From: Epilithonimonas hispanica
Lineage (GTDB): Bacteria; Bacteroidota; Bacteroidia; Flavobacteriales; Weeksellaceae
Reading direction: 5' to 3'
Length of the DNA: 64,000 nt
NCBI RefSeq assembly: GCF_003385395.1
Contig: NZ_QNUG01000007.1
Coordinates: 58,022-122,021, forward strand
This document shows, piece after piece, positions 56,622-64,000 of the stretch. Numbering within the stretch: position 1 is the stretch's first letter; each line of letters starts with the position of its first letter. Below the pieces are notes generated by a model, which made no database searches, had not been told where the DNA came from, and was given only the letters and a program-made list of their open reading frames with translations. A program made the position numbers and the translations under genes.

Positions 56622-57365
56622 CTATTGGATTCGGTCTCGGTATTTTTTCCAGTTCCAAATGTAAAGAAAACCAATCAATGCGCCTCCAAGATGTGCAAAA
56701 TGTGCAATATTATCACCGCTGAATTGTCCAACGCCCAAGAACAATGAAATAACAATAATAACTGGTGTCAAATATTTTGCTTTGATAGGAAAAGGAATGA
56801 ACATAAACATCAGCTTAGCATCTGGAAATAAAGTTGAGAATGCCGCTATGATTCCGAAAATTGCACCTGAAGCACCAACCATTGGGGTTTTTAAGATTCC
56901 AAAAAGTTGTTGAGCTGCGTCATTTATATTTTCGTTATTAGAAAAATTAGGATAGTACTCTATATAATTATAATTAATTGTCTTATAAACTTGATGGATA
57001 TCGAAGTCTTGATTGTTTAAAAAATTCGTCAATTGACTCACTTCGTAATAATTCCAAAGATTATATAATAAAAACCCACCTAATCCTGCTGCAAAATAAA
57101 GAATGATGAATTTTTTCTGTCCCAAAACTTGTTCTAGAACTGGACCAAAACTATAGAGTGTCAGCATATTAAAAACAATGTGCATCACACTTCCGTGCAT
57201 AAACATATGCGTGATGATTTGCCAAGATTGGAAATTTGGAGACAAAGGAAAATACCCAGCTAATAAAGCTTTAAGATTAAGATTGGGGAGGAGAAAAGTT
57301 ACCACAAAAAAAATCACATTTAGAATGATGATGTTTCTAGTAACAGGCGTTATTTGAGGAAACAT
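56622..57365 (-). CDS. Rhomboid family intramembrane serine protease
   Basis: A 247-residue polytopic protease cleaving within the membrane. It has HMFMHGSVMHIVFNMLTLY in the second helix region, the nucleophile serine in VGASGAIFGIIA (near 168) and the catalytic histidine in AHFAHLGGALIGFLY (near 222). A loop of about 50 residues (about 115-165) is inserted before the GASG helix. It lies 4 bases after mutL in the same operon. Confidence 0.93.
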   Translation of the reverse strand: MFPQITPVTRNIIILNVIFFVVTFLLPNLNLKALLAGYFPLSPNFQSWQIITHMFMHGSVMHIVFNMLTLYSFGPVLEQVLGQKKFIILYFAAGLGGFLLYNLWNYYEVSQLTNFLNNQDFDIHQVYKTINYNYIEYYPNFSNNENINDAAQQLFGILKTPMVGASGAIFGIIAAFSTLFPDAKLMFMFIPFPIKAKYLTPVIIVISLFLGVGQFSGDNIAHFAHLGGALIGFLYIWNWKKYRDRIQ

Positions 57366-57369
57366 AGTT

Positions 57370-59148
57370 TTAAAATTTATTTTTAAAATCGTCGAACGGA
57401 ACTTCCATCCAACATTTTTTTCCGTTCACGGTGTATTGTGGGAAACCAAGATCGATGAAATCTTTTACCAATTGCTCCACTTCAGTCTTATAAATAAAAT
57501 CGAATTTTGATTTGGTTTTCAGTTTAACCCATTGGTATTCAAAATATTTGTAAAAATCTTCCTCTGTTCTGTATTCCAAAATTTCGAAGATTTTTTCTAA
57601 GAATTTGATGACCTGTGATTCCTTCAATCCCTCCGGAACAGTTTCAATTCTCAAGACATTGTCCTGAGCCAAAGTCATTTCGAAGCCAAAATCCGGCAAG
57701 TATTTTTTGATGGATTTATACTTGTTTTTCTCGATTTCGTTCAAATGATATTCCAAAGAAAACAACAAACTTTGTCCGGCTTTTTTGGTTGGCAGATTTT
57801 CCTGATGAGAAGACATCAACACGCGATGCATCCTTCCAAGATCCAGCATATACGTTTGTCCGTCTTTGTTCAGAAGCCAATATCCGTTTGGCAATCGGAA
57901 AAGATCTTCGTCCAGATCATCATCTTCAAAAAGATTAATTTTTGAAGGTGCAGCTTCGGAAGCTTGATATAATTCAGCCAAATTGATCCTTTCCTCATCC
58001 GTCGTTTTTGAAACGGTAAAAGGATTGAAATCTCTATCCACATTAATCGCAGAAGGCATTGGCGAACCCGAACCAGAACTTGCATTGCTTCTGCTAGGAG
58101 TTGGAGAGAAAAATGCTTCCATTTTTGGATCTCTTTCAAAATCCAGACTTGGTGCAACGTTATAGATCCCCAAAGAACGCTTGATTGTAGAACGCATCAA
58201 AGCAAAAATCAGCGCTTCATCTTCAAACTTAACTTCGGTTTTTTGAGGATGAATATTAACATCGATTTTCTCTGGATCCATTTCTAGAAAAAGAAAAAAC
58301 GATGGAATATAACCTGGCTGTAACAATCCTTCAAACGCTTCCTGAACGGCTTTGCTCAAGTAAGGACTTTTGAAATATCGTCCATTAACAAAGAAAAATT
58401 GTTCTCCTCTTACTTTTTTAGCACCTTCTGGTTTTGCAACATATCCGTGTAAATCTACCCAACCGAGATCTTCTTTAATCGGAATCAAAAGCGGCTGCAG
58501 TTTCCTTCCAAAAACATCTACAATACGTTGCATTTGCCCACCTTTTCTCAGTTTGAAAATCGGCTCATCGTTATGGAATAATTCGAATTCGATAGTTTCG
58601 TGAGCTAATGAAACTCGCTGAAACTCATCAATAATATGCCGAAATTCTACATTGTCATTCTTAAGAAACTTGCGTCTCGCAGGAACATTGTAGAAAAGAT
58701 TTTTGACAGAAAAATTAGATCCTTCAACGGCTTGAATCGGATCTTGAAACTGAAATTGTCCACCTTCTATATAAATATTGGTTCCAACAGGCGTTTCTTT
58801 TTGCTTGGTTTTCAGTTCCACTTGTGCAACAGCGGCAATAGAAGCCAGAGCTTCTCCACGAAAGCCTTTGGTTGCAATCTTGAAAATATCTTCTGTTGAA
58901 CGAATCTTGGATGTTGCGTGGCGTTCAAATGCCAATCTCGCATCGGTTTCGGACATCCCGATTCCGTTATCCACAACCTGAATCAAGTTCTTCCCAGCAT
59001 CACGAACAATCAGCTGAATCTTGTCCGAACCTGCATCCACCGCATTTTCCAAAAGCTCCTTCACTATAGAAGCTGGCCTCTGCACGACTTCTCCTGCAGC
59101 GATTTGATTGGCAACGTGATCCGGTAAAAGTTGAATGATATCTGACAT
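57370..59148 (-). CDS. mutL: DNA mismatch repair protein MutL
   Basis: A 592-residue mismatch-repair protein coupling MutS to strand cleavage. The N-terminal GHKL ATPase has QIAAGEVVQRPASIVKELLE, DAGSDKI, VVDNGIGM and TKGFRGEALASIA. A linker with low complexity covers about 335-410. The C-terminal dimerisation domain (about 415-592) is present, but the endonuclease motif DQHAxxExxxxE is replaced by MLDLGRMHRVLMSSHQE, and the usual CPHGRP element near the end reads FPQYTVNGKK. The protein is thus predicted to lack MutL endonuclease activity. Confidence 0.95.
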   Translation of the reverse strand: MSDIIQLLPDHVANQIAAGEVVQRPASIVKELLENAVDAGSDKIQLIVRDAGKNLIQVVDNGIGMSETDARLAFERHATSKIRSTEDIFKIATKGFRGEALASIAAVAQVELKTKQKETPVGTNIYIEGGQFQFQDPIQAVEGSNFSVKNLFYNVPARRKFLKNDNVEFRHIIDEFQRVSLAHETIEFELFHNDEPIFKLRKGGQMQRIVDVFGRKLQPLLIPIKEDLGWVDLHGYVAKPEGAKKVRGEQFFFVNGRYFKSPYLSKAVQEAFEGLLQPGYIPSFFLFLEMDPEKIDVNIHPQKTEVKFEDEALIFALMRSTIKRSLGIYNVAPSLDFERDPKMEAFFSPTPSRSNASSGSGSPMPSAINVDRDFNPFTVSKTTDEERINLAELYQASEAAPSKINLFEDDDLDEDLFRLPNGYWLLNKDGQTYMLDLGRMHRVLMSSHQENLPTKKAGQSLLFSLEYHLNEIEKNKYKSIKKYLPDFGFEMTLAQDNVLRIETVPEGLKESQVIKFLEKIFEILEYRTEEDFYKYFEYQWVKLKTKSKFDFIYKTEVEQLVKDFIDLGFPQYTVNGKKCWMEVPFDDFKNKF

Positions 59149-59165
59149 CTTTAGAATTGAACTTT

Positions 59166-59173
59166 CAAAAATA
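59166..59173 (-). promoter_or_regulatory. -7 box of the mutL operon
   Basis: On the minus strand TATTTTTG is a full match to TAnnTTTG, 17 bases before the mutL ATG. A -33 element is not clear. Confidence 0.5.
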
Positions 59174-59231
59174 AGGATAAGAATCGAGCGATGAAAGTTA
59201 AATAATTATAAAGAACTTGGGAAAATAATGA

Positions 59232-59239
59232 TATTTTTG
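59232..59239 (+). promoter_or_regulatory. -7 box of the acyltransferase gene
   Basis: TATTTTTG matches TAnnTTTG and lies 25 bases before the ATG at 59265. Confidence 0.45.
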
Positions 59240-59264
59240 AAACTCAGATAATTAATCACCATCG

Positions 59265-60362
59265 ATGAAAAGAGATCTCTACATAGATTTTGCCAAAGGA
59301 TTAGCAACTATTTCTATTATCTTTATCCACACGGCTTTTTGGAGTGGGCAATTCTATATGCCTGTTGAAGCGCGAGTTTTCTCTTTGGTTTTTGATGTGG
59401 CATTGTTTTATGCTCTCAGTGGAATCACTTCCGGAAATAATATCGAGAAAACGCTTTATCGTCTGTTGAAGTTACAAATCACGTATATGATTTTTGTGAC
59501 ATTTCTGTTTTTTCTAGACTATTTTTTCAAAGTCTTTGGACTCACATTTTTTTCATTTGAATGGCTGAAAGATTTCTATTCGACATTTGGAAGCAAGTAT
59601 GTTCCGAGCAGTATTTCGTCTGAACCTCAATGGGACATTTTGGGAAATTGGTATCTGCATAGTTATTCTAATTGCGATACTTTTCCCGTGGTGATGGGTA
59701 GTTTTTGGTATTTGAAAGTGTATTATATCTTGACTGTCTTAGGCGTTTTGATTCTTAGATTTTTCCCGAAACACATCAATTGGTTTATCGGCGTTTGTAT
59801 TGCGTTGACTTTGATTTTCAATATTTTACCTCAATATTACCCAAGCGGACAAGTGGGTTATGTCGCATTTTACATGGCAGTTTTTCTAGTTGCTAATAGA
59901 ATGAAAGGTAAGAAAATCCCAACCAAAATGATTCCTGTTTTATACGGATTGGTTGCGATTGCTTTGTCTTGGATGTTCTGGAATTATGGTGGCGATATGT
60001 TCTATAAACTCAACAAGCAAAAGTTTCCGCCAAAAATTCCTTATATCATTTGGACTTTGTTTTCACTCGTCACATTATTTGTTTTCTATAATAGATTGAA
60101 AATCACGAAACCAAATTTCCTTACTAATGTTGGACAAAACGCGATTTTCTTTTATTTCGGGCAAGGAATGAGTTCGTCTTTGGTCTATTTCCTCGTTGTT
60201 CCGTTGAAAGATTCTATGCCGTGGTATTTATTAGTTTTAATTATTTTCCCGCTTAATATTTTGTTGGCTTTTCTGATTTCAAAAGGTTTGAAAAAAGTAG
60301 ATGACCTAGGCTGGAAAGTTTTAGAATTTTTGAGAGAGAAAACGGCTTCGAAAAATCCATAA
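59265..60362 (+). CDS. Acyltransferase 3 family membrane protein
   Basis: A 365-residue inner-membrane protein with about ten hydrophobic helices. The N-terminal RDLYIDFAKGLATISIIFIH is the DxxKGxxxxxVxxxH pattern of the acyltransferase 3 family. SFWYLKVYYILTVLGVLILR and FFYFGQGMSSSLVYFLVVP follow. It probably O-acylates an envelope carbohydrate or another acceptor, but stands outside the polysaccharide locus. The C-terminus is short and basic. Confidence 0.85.
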   Translation: MKRDLYIDFAKGLATISIIFIHTAFWSGQFYMPVEARVFSLVFDVALFYALSGITSGNNIEKTLYRLLKLQITYMIFVTFLFFLDYFFKVFGLTFFSFEWLKDFYSTFGSKYVPSSISSEPQWDILGNWYLHSYSNCDTFPVVMGSFWYLKVYYILTVLGVLILRFFPKHINWFIGVCIALTLIFNILPQYYPSGQVGYVAFYMAVFLVANRMKGKKIPTKMIPVLYGLVAIALSWMFWNYGGDMFYKLNKQKFPPKIPYIIWTLFSLVTLFVFYNRLKITKPNFLTNVGQNAIFFYFGQGMSSSLVYFLVVPLKDSMPWYLLVLIIFPLNILLAFLISKGLKKVDDLGWKVLEFLREKTASKNP

Positions 60363-60386
60363 AAAAAGCGCTCCTAAAAAGCGCTT
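60361..60386 (-). terminator. Terminator of the small membrane protein gene
   Basis: AAGCGCT (60366-60372) pairs with AGCGCTT (60380-60386); on the minus strand it is followed by a T run. It lies between two converging genes and mainly suits the leftward one. Confidence 0.65.
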
Positions 60387-60393
60387 GTACGTT

Positions 60394-60627
60394 TTAATCA
60401 TTTTTTTTTCTTCCGCTCATTGCAATGATTGCGACAATTATAATCAGAACAACGCCACCAATAATCCAATAAATAGGATTACTTTGCCATTCTTCCGTAG
60501 AAGTGGTTGTTGTATTTGTAGTTTTTACAATTGTAGAATCTTGAGCGAATGTAAGAACCGAAGAGAAAATCGCTAGAACGCTAAAAAGAAAACATTTAGC
60601 ACGACTGACAAAAGTTAAATTTTTCAT
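60394..60627 (-). CDS. Small protein with signal peptide and membrane anchor
   Basis: A 77-residue protein. The ATG at 60627 starts a signal peptide (KNLTFVSRAKCFLFSVLAIF) ending at LTFAQ. A Thr/Ser-rich stretch follows, then a single hydrophobic helix (IYWIIGGVVLIIIVAIIAMS) and a short basic tail GRKKND. It is likely anchored in the inner membrane with the Thr-rich part outside. No known domain. An in-frame ATG at 60672 would add a hydrophilic extension and is less likely. Confidence 0.75.
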   Translation of the reverse strand: MKNLTFVSRAKCFLFSVLAIFSSVLTFAQDSTIVKTTNTTTTSTEEWQSNPIYWIIGGVVLIIIVAIIAMSGRKKND

Positions 60628-60790
60628 AATTTTATTATTTGGTTGATGTAGGTTTTTCAACATTTGTGCCAAATTTCTATATAATCAATTGCATCATAGT
60701 GATATGATATTTACATTCAAAAAAAATAATTTTTGTTGATAAATATTTAATAAACATCAAGCAAATCCTTATTTTTACAAAAAATATAAA

Positions 60791-61372
60791 ATGTTCCGTC
60801 TTAAACTTCCTACAGATCCACGTTGGGCCAATATTGCAGAAGATAACCTCGAAGAGATCCTTACAGATCACGCTTGGTGCGAGCAAAAAGCAGCAACCAA
60901 CGCCATTGGATTGATCACAATGGTTCCTGAACATACAGAGATGGTAACCGAACTTTTGGCAATTGCTCAAGAAGAATTGGATCACTTCAATCAGGTTCAC
61001 GAGATCATCAAAAAAAGAGGTGGCGTTTTGGGCTGGACGAGAAAAGATGATTATGTGAATGACTTAATGAAATTCATTGTGAAAGGTGGTGACCGAAAAG
61101 ATCTTTTGGTGGACAAAATGCTTTTCGCAGCCATGATAGAAGCCAGAAGTTGTGAACGTTTCAAAGTCTTGACAGAAAATATCAAGGACGAGGAATTGAA
61201 AAAATTCTATAACGACCTAATGATTTCGGAAGCGAATCATTATACGACATTTATTGGATTTGCAAGAGAACTTGGAGATCCAGAAAAAGTGAACAAACGT
61301 TGGGAAGAATGGCTGGAGTATGAAGCTCAAGTCATCCAATCCTACGGCAACAAAGAAACCATCCACGGATAA
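60791..61372 (+). CDS. miaE: tRNA-(ms2io6A)-hydroxylase, MiaE-like
   Basis: A 193-residue ferritin-like di-iron protein. Iron ligands can be read in HAWCEQKAATNA, IAQEELDHFNQVHEI, IEARSCERFKVL and MISEANHYTTFIGFA, the two EXXH-type pairs of MiaE. It hydroxylates a modified adenosine at position 37 of tRNA. Dispersed-repeat fragments follow the stop codon. Confidence 0.93.
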   Translation: MFRLKLPTDPRWANIAEDNLEEILTDHAWCEQKAATNAIGLITMVPEHTEMVTELLAIAQEELDHFNQVHEIIKKRGGVLGWTRKDDYVNDLMKFIVKGGDRKDLLVDKMLFAAMIEARSCERFKVLTENIKDEELKKFYNDLMISEANHYTTFIGFARELGDPEKVNKRWEEWLEYEAQVIQSYGNKETIHG

Positions 61373-61380
61373 ATTAGACA

Positions 61381-61453
61381 CTTCGACTACGCTCAGTGTG
61401 ACAAACTAATGTAAAAAATCAATGTTGGAAGTGTCCGTCTGAGGCTCTCGAAG
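61381..61453. repeat. Imperfect inverted repeat, dispersed type
   Basis: CTTCGACTACGCTCAGTGTG and three more bases (61381-61403) face TGTCCGTCTGAGGCTCTCGAAG-type sequence (61432-61453), which is an imperfect reverse complement of the first arm. The spacer is 28 bases. CTTCGA..GCTCAG sequences of this kind are, from memory, common between genes in Flavobacteriia. It lies in the 96-base gap between miaE and the DUF502 gene. Confidence 0.55.
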
Positions 61454-61468
61454 ACTATAAAAATTAAA

Positions 61469-62083
61469 ATGAACCGAAAATTTAACGACTATCTTCGCCT
61501 TTTTCTAAGATCTTTCCTTCAGGGATTGATTATTATTGGGCCGTTTGCCATTACGGTTTGGATTATTTTTACAGTCGTTTTTAGTATCGATAATTTGGTT
61601 CCATCAGTTTCGGGAAAGTTTCCGGGTCTTATATTTATTATTGTCATTTTCGGGACAACATTTATCGGATTTTTTGGTAATAAATTTATCATTGGAAGAC
61701 TGATTGTTGATGGGTTGGATTATGTTTTGGAACACATCCCTGGAATCAAATTTCTTTACACTTCTTTGAAAGACGTTCTCGTTTCATTTGTTGGAGACAA
61801 GAAAAAATTCAATCATCCGGTTTGGGTCAAAACCAATGAAAATCCAGAGATTTGGAGAATCGGATTTTTGACACAGTCAGACATGTCCGCCGTTAATCTA
61901 GATCAAATGGTTGCCGTTTATCTGCCACATTCTTACGCCGTTTCTGGTTGGGTTATTATTACCAAATTTAACAACATAAAAGAAGTAACTGGAATGAGTT
62001 CGGCCGAGGCCATGAAGTTTGCTGTAAGTGGTGGCGTTGCCGGCTTTCATTCAGATGATAACGTTTTCAAAGCACCAGAGTAG
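61469..62083 (+). CDS. DUF502 family membrane protein
   Basis: A 204-residue protein with two N-terminal transmembrane helices (about 12-37 and 48-72: LIIIGPFAITVWIIFTVVF and FIIVIFGTTFIGFFGNKFI). The soluble part has IPGIKFLYTSLKDVLVSFVG and VAVYLPHSYAVSGWVIIT, the DUF502 motifs. The function of the family is not settled. Confidence 0.9.
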   Translation: MNRKFNDYLRLFLRSFLQGLIIIGPFAITVWIIFTVVFSIDNLVPSVSGKFPGLIFIIVIFGTTFIGFFGNKFIIGRLIVDGLDYVLEHIPGIKFLYTSLKDVLVSFVGDKKKFNHPVWVKTNENPEIWRIGFLTQSDMSAVNLDQMVAVYLPHSYAVSGWVIITKFNNIKEVTGMSSAEAMKFAVSGGVAGFHSDDNVFKAPE

Positions 62084-62124
62084 TTTCTGATTAATAATTG
62101 TCGGATTATTAATTATCATTTTTA

Positions 62125-62206
62125 GGGCAGCTTTTTCCGCCTTCCGTTCCCGCTTTTTTCTTTTTTATTCAAAAAAGAAAAAGAGCTCCACTCAAGTCGG
62201 GCTGCA
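62125..62206. repeat. Dispersed intergenic element, copy 2
   Basis: On the minus strand it opens CTGCAGCCCGACTTGAGTGG and ends GGCGGAAAAAGCTGCCC, the same ends as the element at 54391-54458. The middle is different: a near-perfect hairpin of CTTTTTTC/TTTTTT against AAAAAAGAAAAAG. It fills most of the gap before tnaA. Confidence 0.6.
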
Positions 62207-62277
62207 GTTTCGTCCTAGAAAAGAAGTTATAATCATTTTCCACGAAATTAATTATTCATTCTTAACTATTCATTATT

Positions 62278-63654
62278 ATGAAACTACCTTATGCAGAGCC
62301 ATTTAGAATCAAAATGGTCGAAGAAATATATCAATCTACACAAGAACAACGCGAAGAATGGCTGAAAAATGCCAATTACAATTTATTCAATCTTAGAAGT
62401 TCCCACGTTTTTATCGACTTGTTGACAGACAGTGGAACAGGTGCAATGAGTGACAAACAATGGGGCGCATTGATGATTGGCGACGAAAGTTATGCTGGTT
62501 CCCGTTCATTCGAAGCTTTACAGCAAACTGTTGAAAAAATCACAGGATTTCCTTATCTATTACCAACGCACCAAGGTCGTGCAGCAGAAAATGTACTGTT
62601 CTCAGTTATGGTAAAAGAAGGCGACATTGTTCCTGGAAATTCCCATTTTGACACGACGAAAGGTCATATAGAAATCAGAAAAGCACATGCAGTTGATTGT
62701 ACAATAGATGAAGCTTTTGATATTAATGATTTTCATCCATTCAAAGGAAACATAGATTTGAAAAAATTGGAAACGGTTTATAGCTCTCATCCAAAAGAAC
62801 AAATCCCGTTTTGTTTGATTACAATCACTTGTAATTCTTCTGGTGGACAACCTGTTTCTTTGGAAAACATCAAAGCTGTAAAAGAATTGTCTGACAGATA
62901 TGAGATTCCTGTTTTGTTTGACTCAGCGAGATTTGCAGAAAATGCTTATTTTATCAAGAAAAGAGAAACTGGACAACAAGATAAAACGATCAAAGAAATC
63001 TGTAAAGAATTATTCTCTTATGGTGATGGAATGACGATGAGTTCCAAAAAAGATGGTTTGGTAAATATTGGAGGTTTCATCGCTTTGAAGAATAGAGAAA
63101 TCTTCGAACAAGCTTCGAATTTCACAATCATCTACGAAGGTTTTATTACTTATGGCGGAATGGCGGGAAGAGATATGTCGGCGCTTGCGTCTGGTTTGGA
63201 TGAAGCTACAGAGTTTCCTTATCTGGAAAGTAGAATCTCTCAAGTGGAATATCTTGGAAACAAATTGATGGAAGCCGGAATTCCTGTTCAAAAACCAATT
63301 GGCGGACACGCTGTTTTTATTGATGCACTTAACTTCTTACCGGATATCAAAAGAGAAGAATTTCCTGCACAAACTTTAGCAATTGAACTCTATAAAGAAG
63401 CCGGAATTCGAGGCGTGGAAATCGGAACGTTGTTGGCAGATAGGGATCCCAAAACGAGAGAAAACCGTTACCCAAAACTGGAGTTGTTGAGGTTGGCAAT
63501 TCCTAGAAGAACTTATACCAACAATCATATGGATTATGTTGCGACTGCGGTTATCAATGTCTTTGAGAGAAGAGATGACATCGTAAAAGGCTTCAAAATT
63601 AAACGAGAACCAGAAATCTTACGACACTTCACCGTCCAGTTAGATAAAGCATAA
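62278..63654 (+). CDS. tnaA: Tryptophanase
   Basis: A 458-residue PLP enzyme that splits tryptophan to indole, pyruvate and ammonia. Family marks: LPYAEPFRIKMVE, LRSSHVFIDLLTDSGTGAMS, YLLPTHQGRAAENVLF, PVLFDSARFAENAYFI and the PLP lysine in MTMSSKKDGLVNIGGF (K257/K258). The C-terminal LRLAIPRRTYTNNHMDYVA is typical. No tnaC-type leader peptide is visible before it and no tryptophan transporter gene is adjacent. Tyrosine phenol-lyase is a close relative, but the LRLAIPRR(T) context and overall wording favour tryptophanase. Confidence 0.93.
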   Translation: MKLPYAEPFRIKMVEEIYQSTQEQREEWLKNANYNLFNLRSSHVFIDLLTDSGTGAMSDKQWGALMIGDESYAGSRSFEALQQTVEKITGFPYLLPTHQGRAAENVLFSVMVKEGDIVPGNSHFDTTKGHIEIRKAHAVDCTIDEAFDINDFHPFKGNIDLKKLETVYSSHPKEQIPFCLITITCNSSGGQPVSLENIKAVKELSDRYEIPVLFDSARFAENAYFIKKRETGQQDKTIKEICKELFSYGDGMTMSSKKDGLVNIGGFIALKNREIFEQASNFTIIYEGFITYGGMAGRDMSALASGLDEATEFPYLESRISQVEYLGNKLMEAGIPVQKPIGGHAVFIDALNFLPDIKREEFPAQTLAIELYKEAGIRGVEIGTLLADRDPKTRENRYPKLELLRLAIPRRTYTNNHMDYVATAVINVFERRDDIVKGFKIKREPEILRHFTVQLDKA

Positions 63655-63684
63655 AACAGAAAAGAGAGCAAATTGCTAGTCATG

Positions 63685-63720
63685 GTCGGAAGATTTTTCT
63701 TCCGACTTTTTTATTTTTTT
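63685..63720 (+). terminator. Terminator of tnaA
   Basis: GTCGGAAGA (63685-63693) pairs with TCTTCCGAC (63698-63706) around a 4-base loop, followed by a long T-rich run. Confidence 0.88.
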
Positions 63721-63781
63721 TCACCAAAAAAATAAAAGAACTCAATCTATTGATTATTAGTTAATTAGTTTGTTTTTGCTA

Positions 63782-64000
63782 GTGCTTTTTCGTATCTTTA
63801 CGACTGATAATCAATTATTTACGTCAGTTTTTAAAGATCACAAAATATCTCTTAGACACGTTTTAGAATTTATTCCCGAAGCACTTTTAAGTCATCTTTC
63901 AGCAAGTACCAAAGTGGATTATTACAGCAAGGTTCTGCACGGTAAAAAAATGTTTTATCTACTTCTTTTCTCTATTTTCGATAATGAAAAATTAAGCCAA
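63782..64000 (+). mobile_element. IS4-like transposase, 5' part (runs off window)
   Basis: A frame open from 63761 to the window end reads TTDNQLFTSVFKDHKISLRH, then VLEFIPEALLSHLSASTKVD and the FYLLLFSIFDNEKLSQ end. This resembles the N-terminus of IS4-family transposases I recall from Chryseobacterium and Elizabethkingia. No ATG lies near the expected start; GTG at 63782 or TTG at 63770/63776 are possible, but TTG and TATCTTTA in the same place also look like the promoter. The start is thus uncertain. Inverted repeats cannot be checked without the other end. Confidence 0.6.

Noticed and set aside
62084..62277. tnaC-like leader peptide before tnaA
   Set aside because: No short frame with a Trp codon and a Rho/pausing arrangement was found; the gap is filled by a dispersed repeat.
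1..64000. tRNA, rRNA or CRISPR elements
   Set aside because: Intergenic regions were read for cloverleaf or array patterns and none was recognised; a covariance search would be needed to be certain.

Overview
The window is low-GC DNA from a flavobacterium, most likely Chryseobacterium or a close relative in the Weeksellaceae. The signs are a SusC/SusD pair, a type IX secretion C-terminal signal, -7 promoter boxes of the TAnnTTTG type, few Shine-Dalgarno sites, the rimP-nusA-infB and rsfS-ftsH-LUD-cdsA-psd gene orders, and protein sequences close to what I recall from that genus. The species call is inference from memory, not a database result.

Layout. 1-6.1 kb (minus strand): the N-terminus of an unfinished exported protein, a T9SS cargo protein, and a SusD/SusC nutrient-uptake pair. 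6.3-11.2 kb (minus): the rimP-nusA-infB translation/transcription operon. 11.4-40.4 kb: a large surface-polysaccharide (O-antigen or capsule type) locus. Its first part is an unbroken plus-strand run of 16 genes with tiny gaps or 4-base overlaps: rfbB, rfbA, ABC export permease, glf, ABC export ATPase, seven transferases including an O-acyltransferase, wecB, a short SDR, a UDP-GlcNAc 4-epimerase and a UDP-HexNAc dehydrogenase. The second part (27-40.4 kb) is a mosaic of short plus and minus transcription units with glycosyltransferases, hexapeptide acyltransferases, methyltransferases, a GT-D-like protein, an asnB-type amidotransferase and a stand-alone ketoacyl synthase III. 40.5-50.4 kb: housekeeping genes (Dpm1-like GT2, DUF4296 lipoprotein, tgt, lptF/G-like, birA, rsfS, ftsH, LUD protein, cdsA, psd, an alpha/beta hydrolase). 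50.4-63.7 kb: lon, sufS, sodA, a mutL-rhomboid-nuclease/phosphatase-lipoprotein operon, a membrane acyltransferase, miaE, a DUF502 protein and tnaA. The last 220 bases open an IS4-like transposase that runs off the window.

How the genes work together. The polysaccharide locus supplies dTDP-4-keto-6-deoxyglucose (RfbA/RfbB), UDP-galactofuranose (Glf), UDP-ManNAc (WecB) and probably UDP-GalNAcA (4-epimerase plus dehydrogenase). A battery of glycosyltransferases assembles the chain, and a Wzm/Wzt ABC transporter whose ATPase has a C-terminal chain-recognition domain exports it. I found no Wzx/Wzy-type genes, which agrees with ABC-dependent export. The asnB homologue next to uronic-acid genes suggests amidation of a uronic acid, and the ketoacyl synthase III suggests an unusual acyl decoration; both are inferences.

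No tRNA, rRNA or CRISPR array was recognised. Several intergenic gaps between 52.8 and 62.3 kb hold dispersed-repeat or hairpin sequences. I see no clear-cut new defence or mobile system. The best leads are the unusual chemistry implied by the polysaccharide locus, a MutL without its endonuclease motif, a TGT without its zinc cysteines, and a family of dispersed repeats that share both ends but differ inside.
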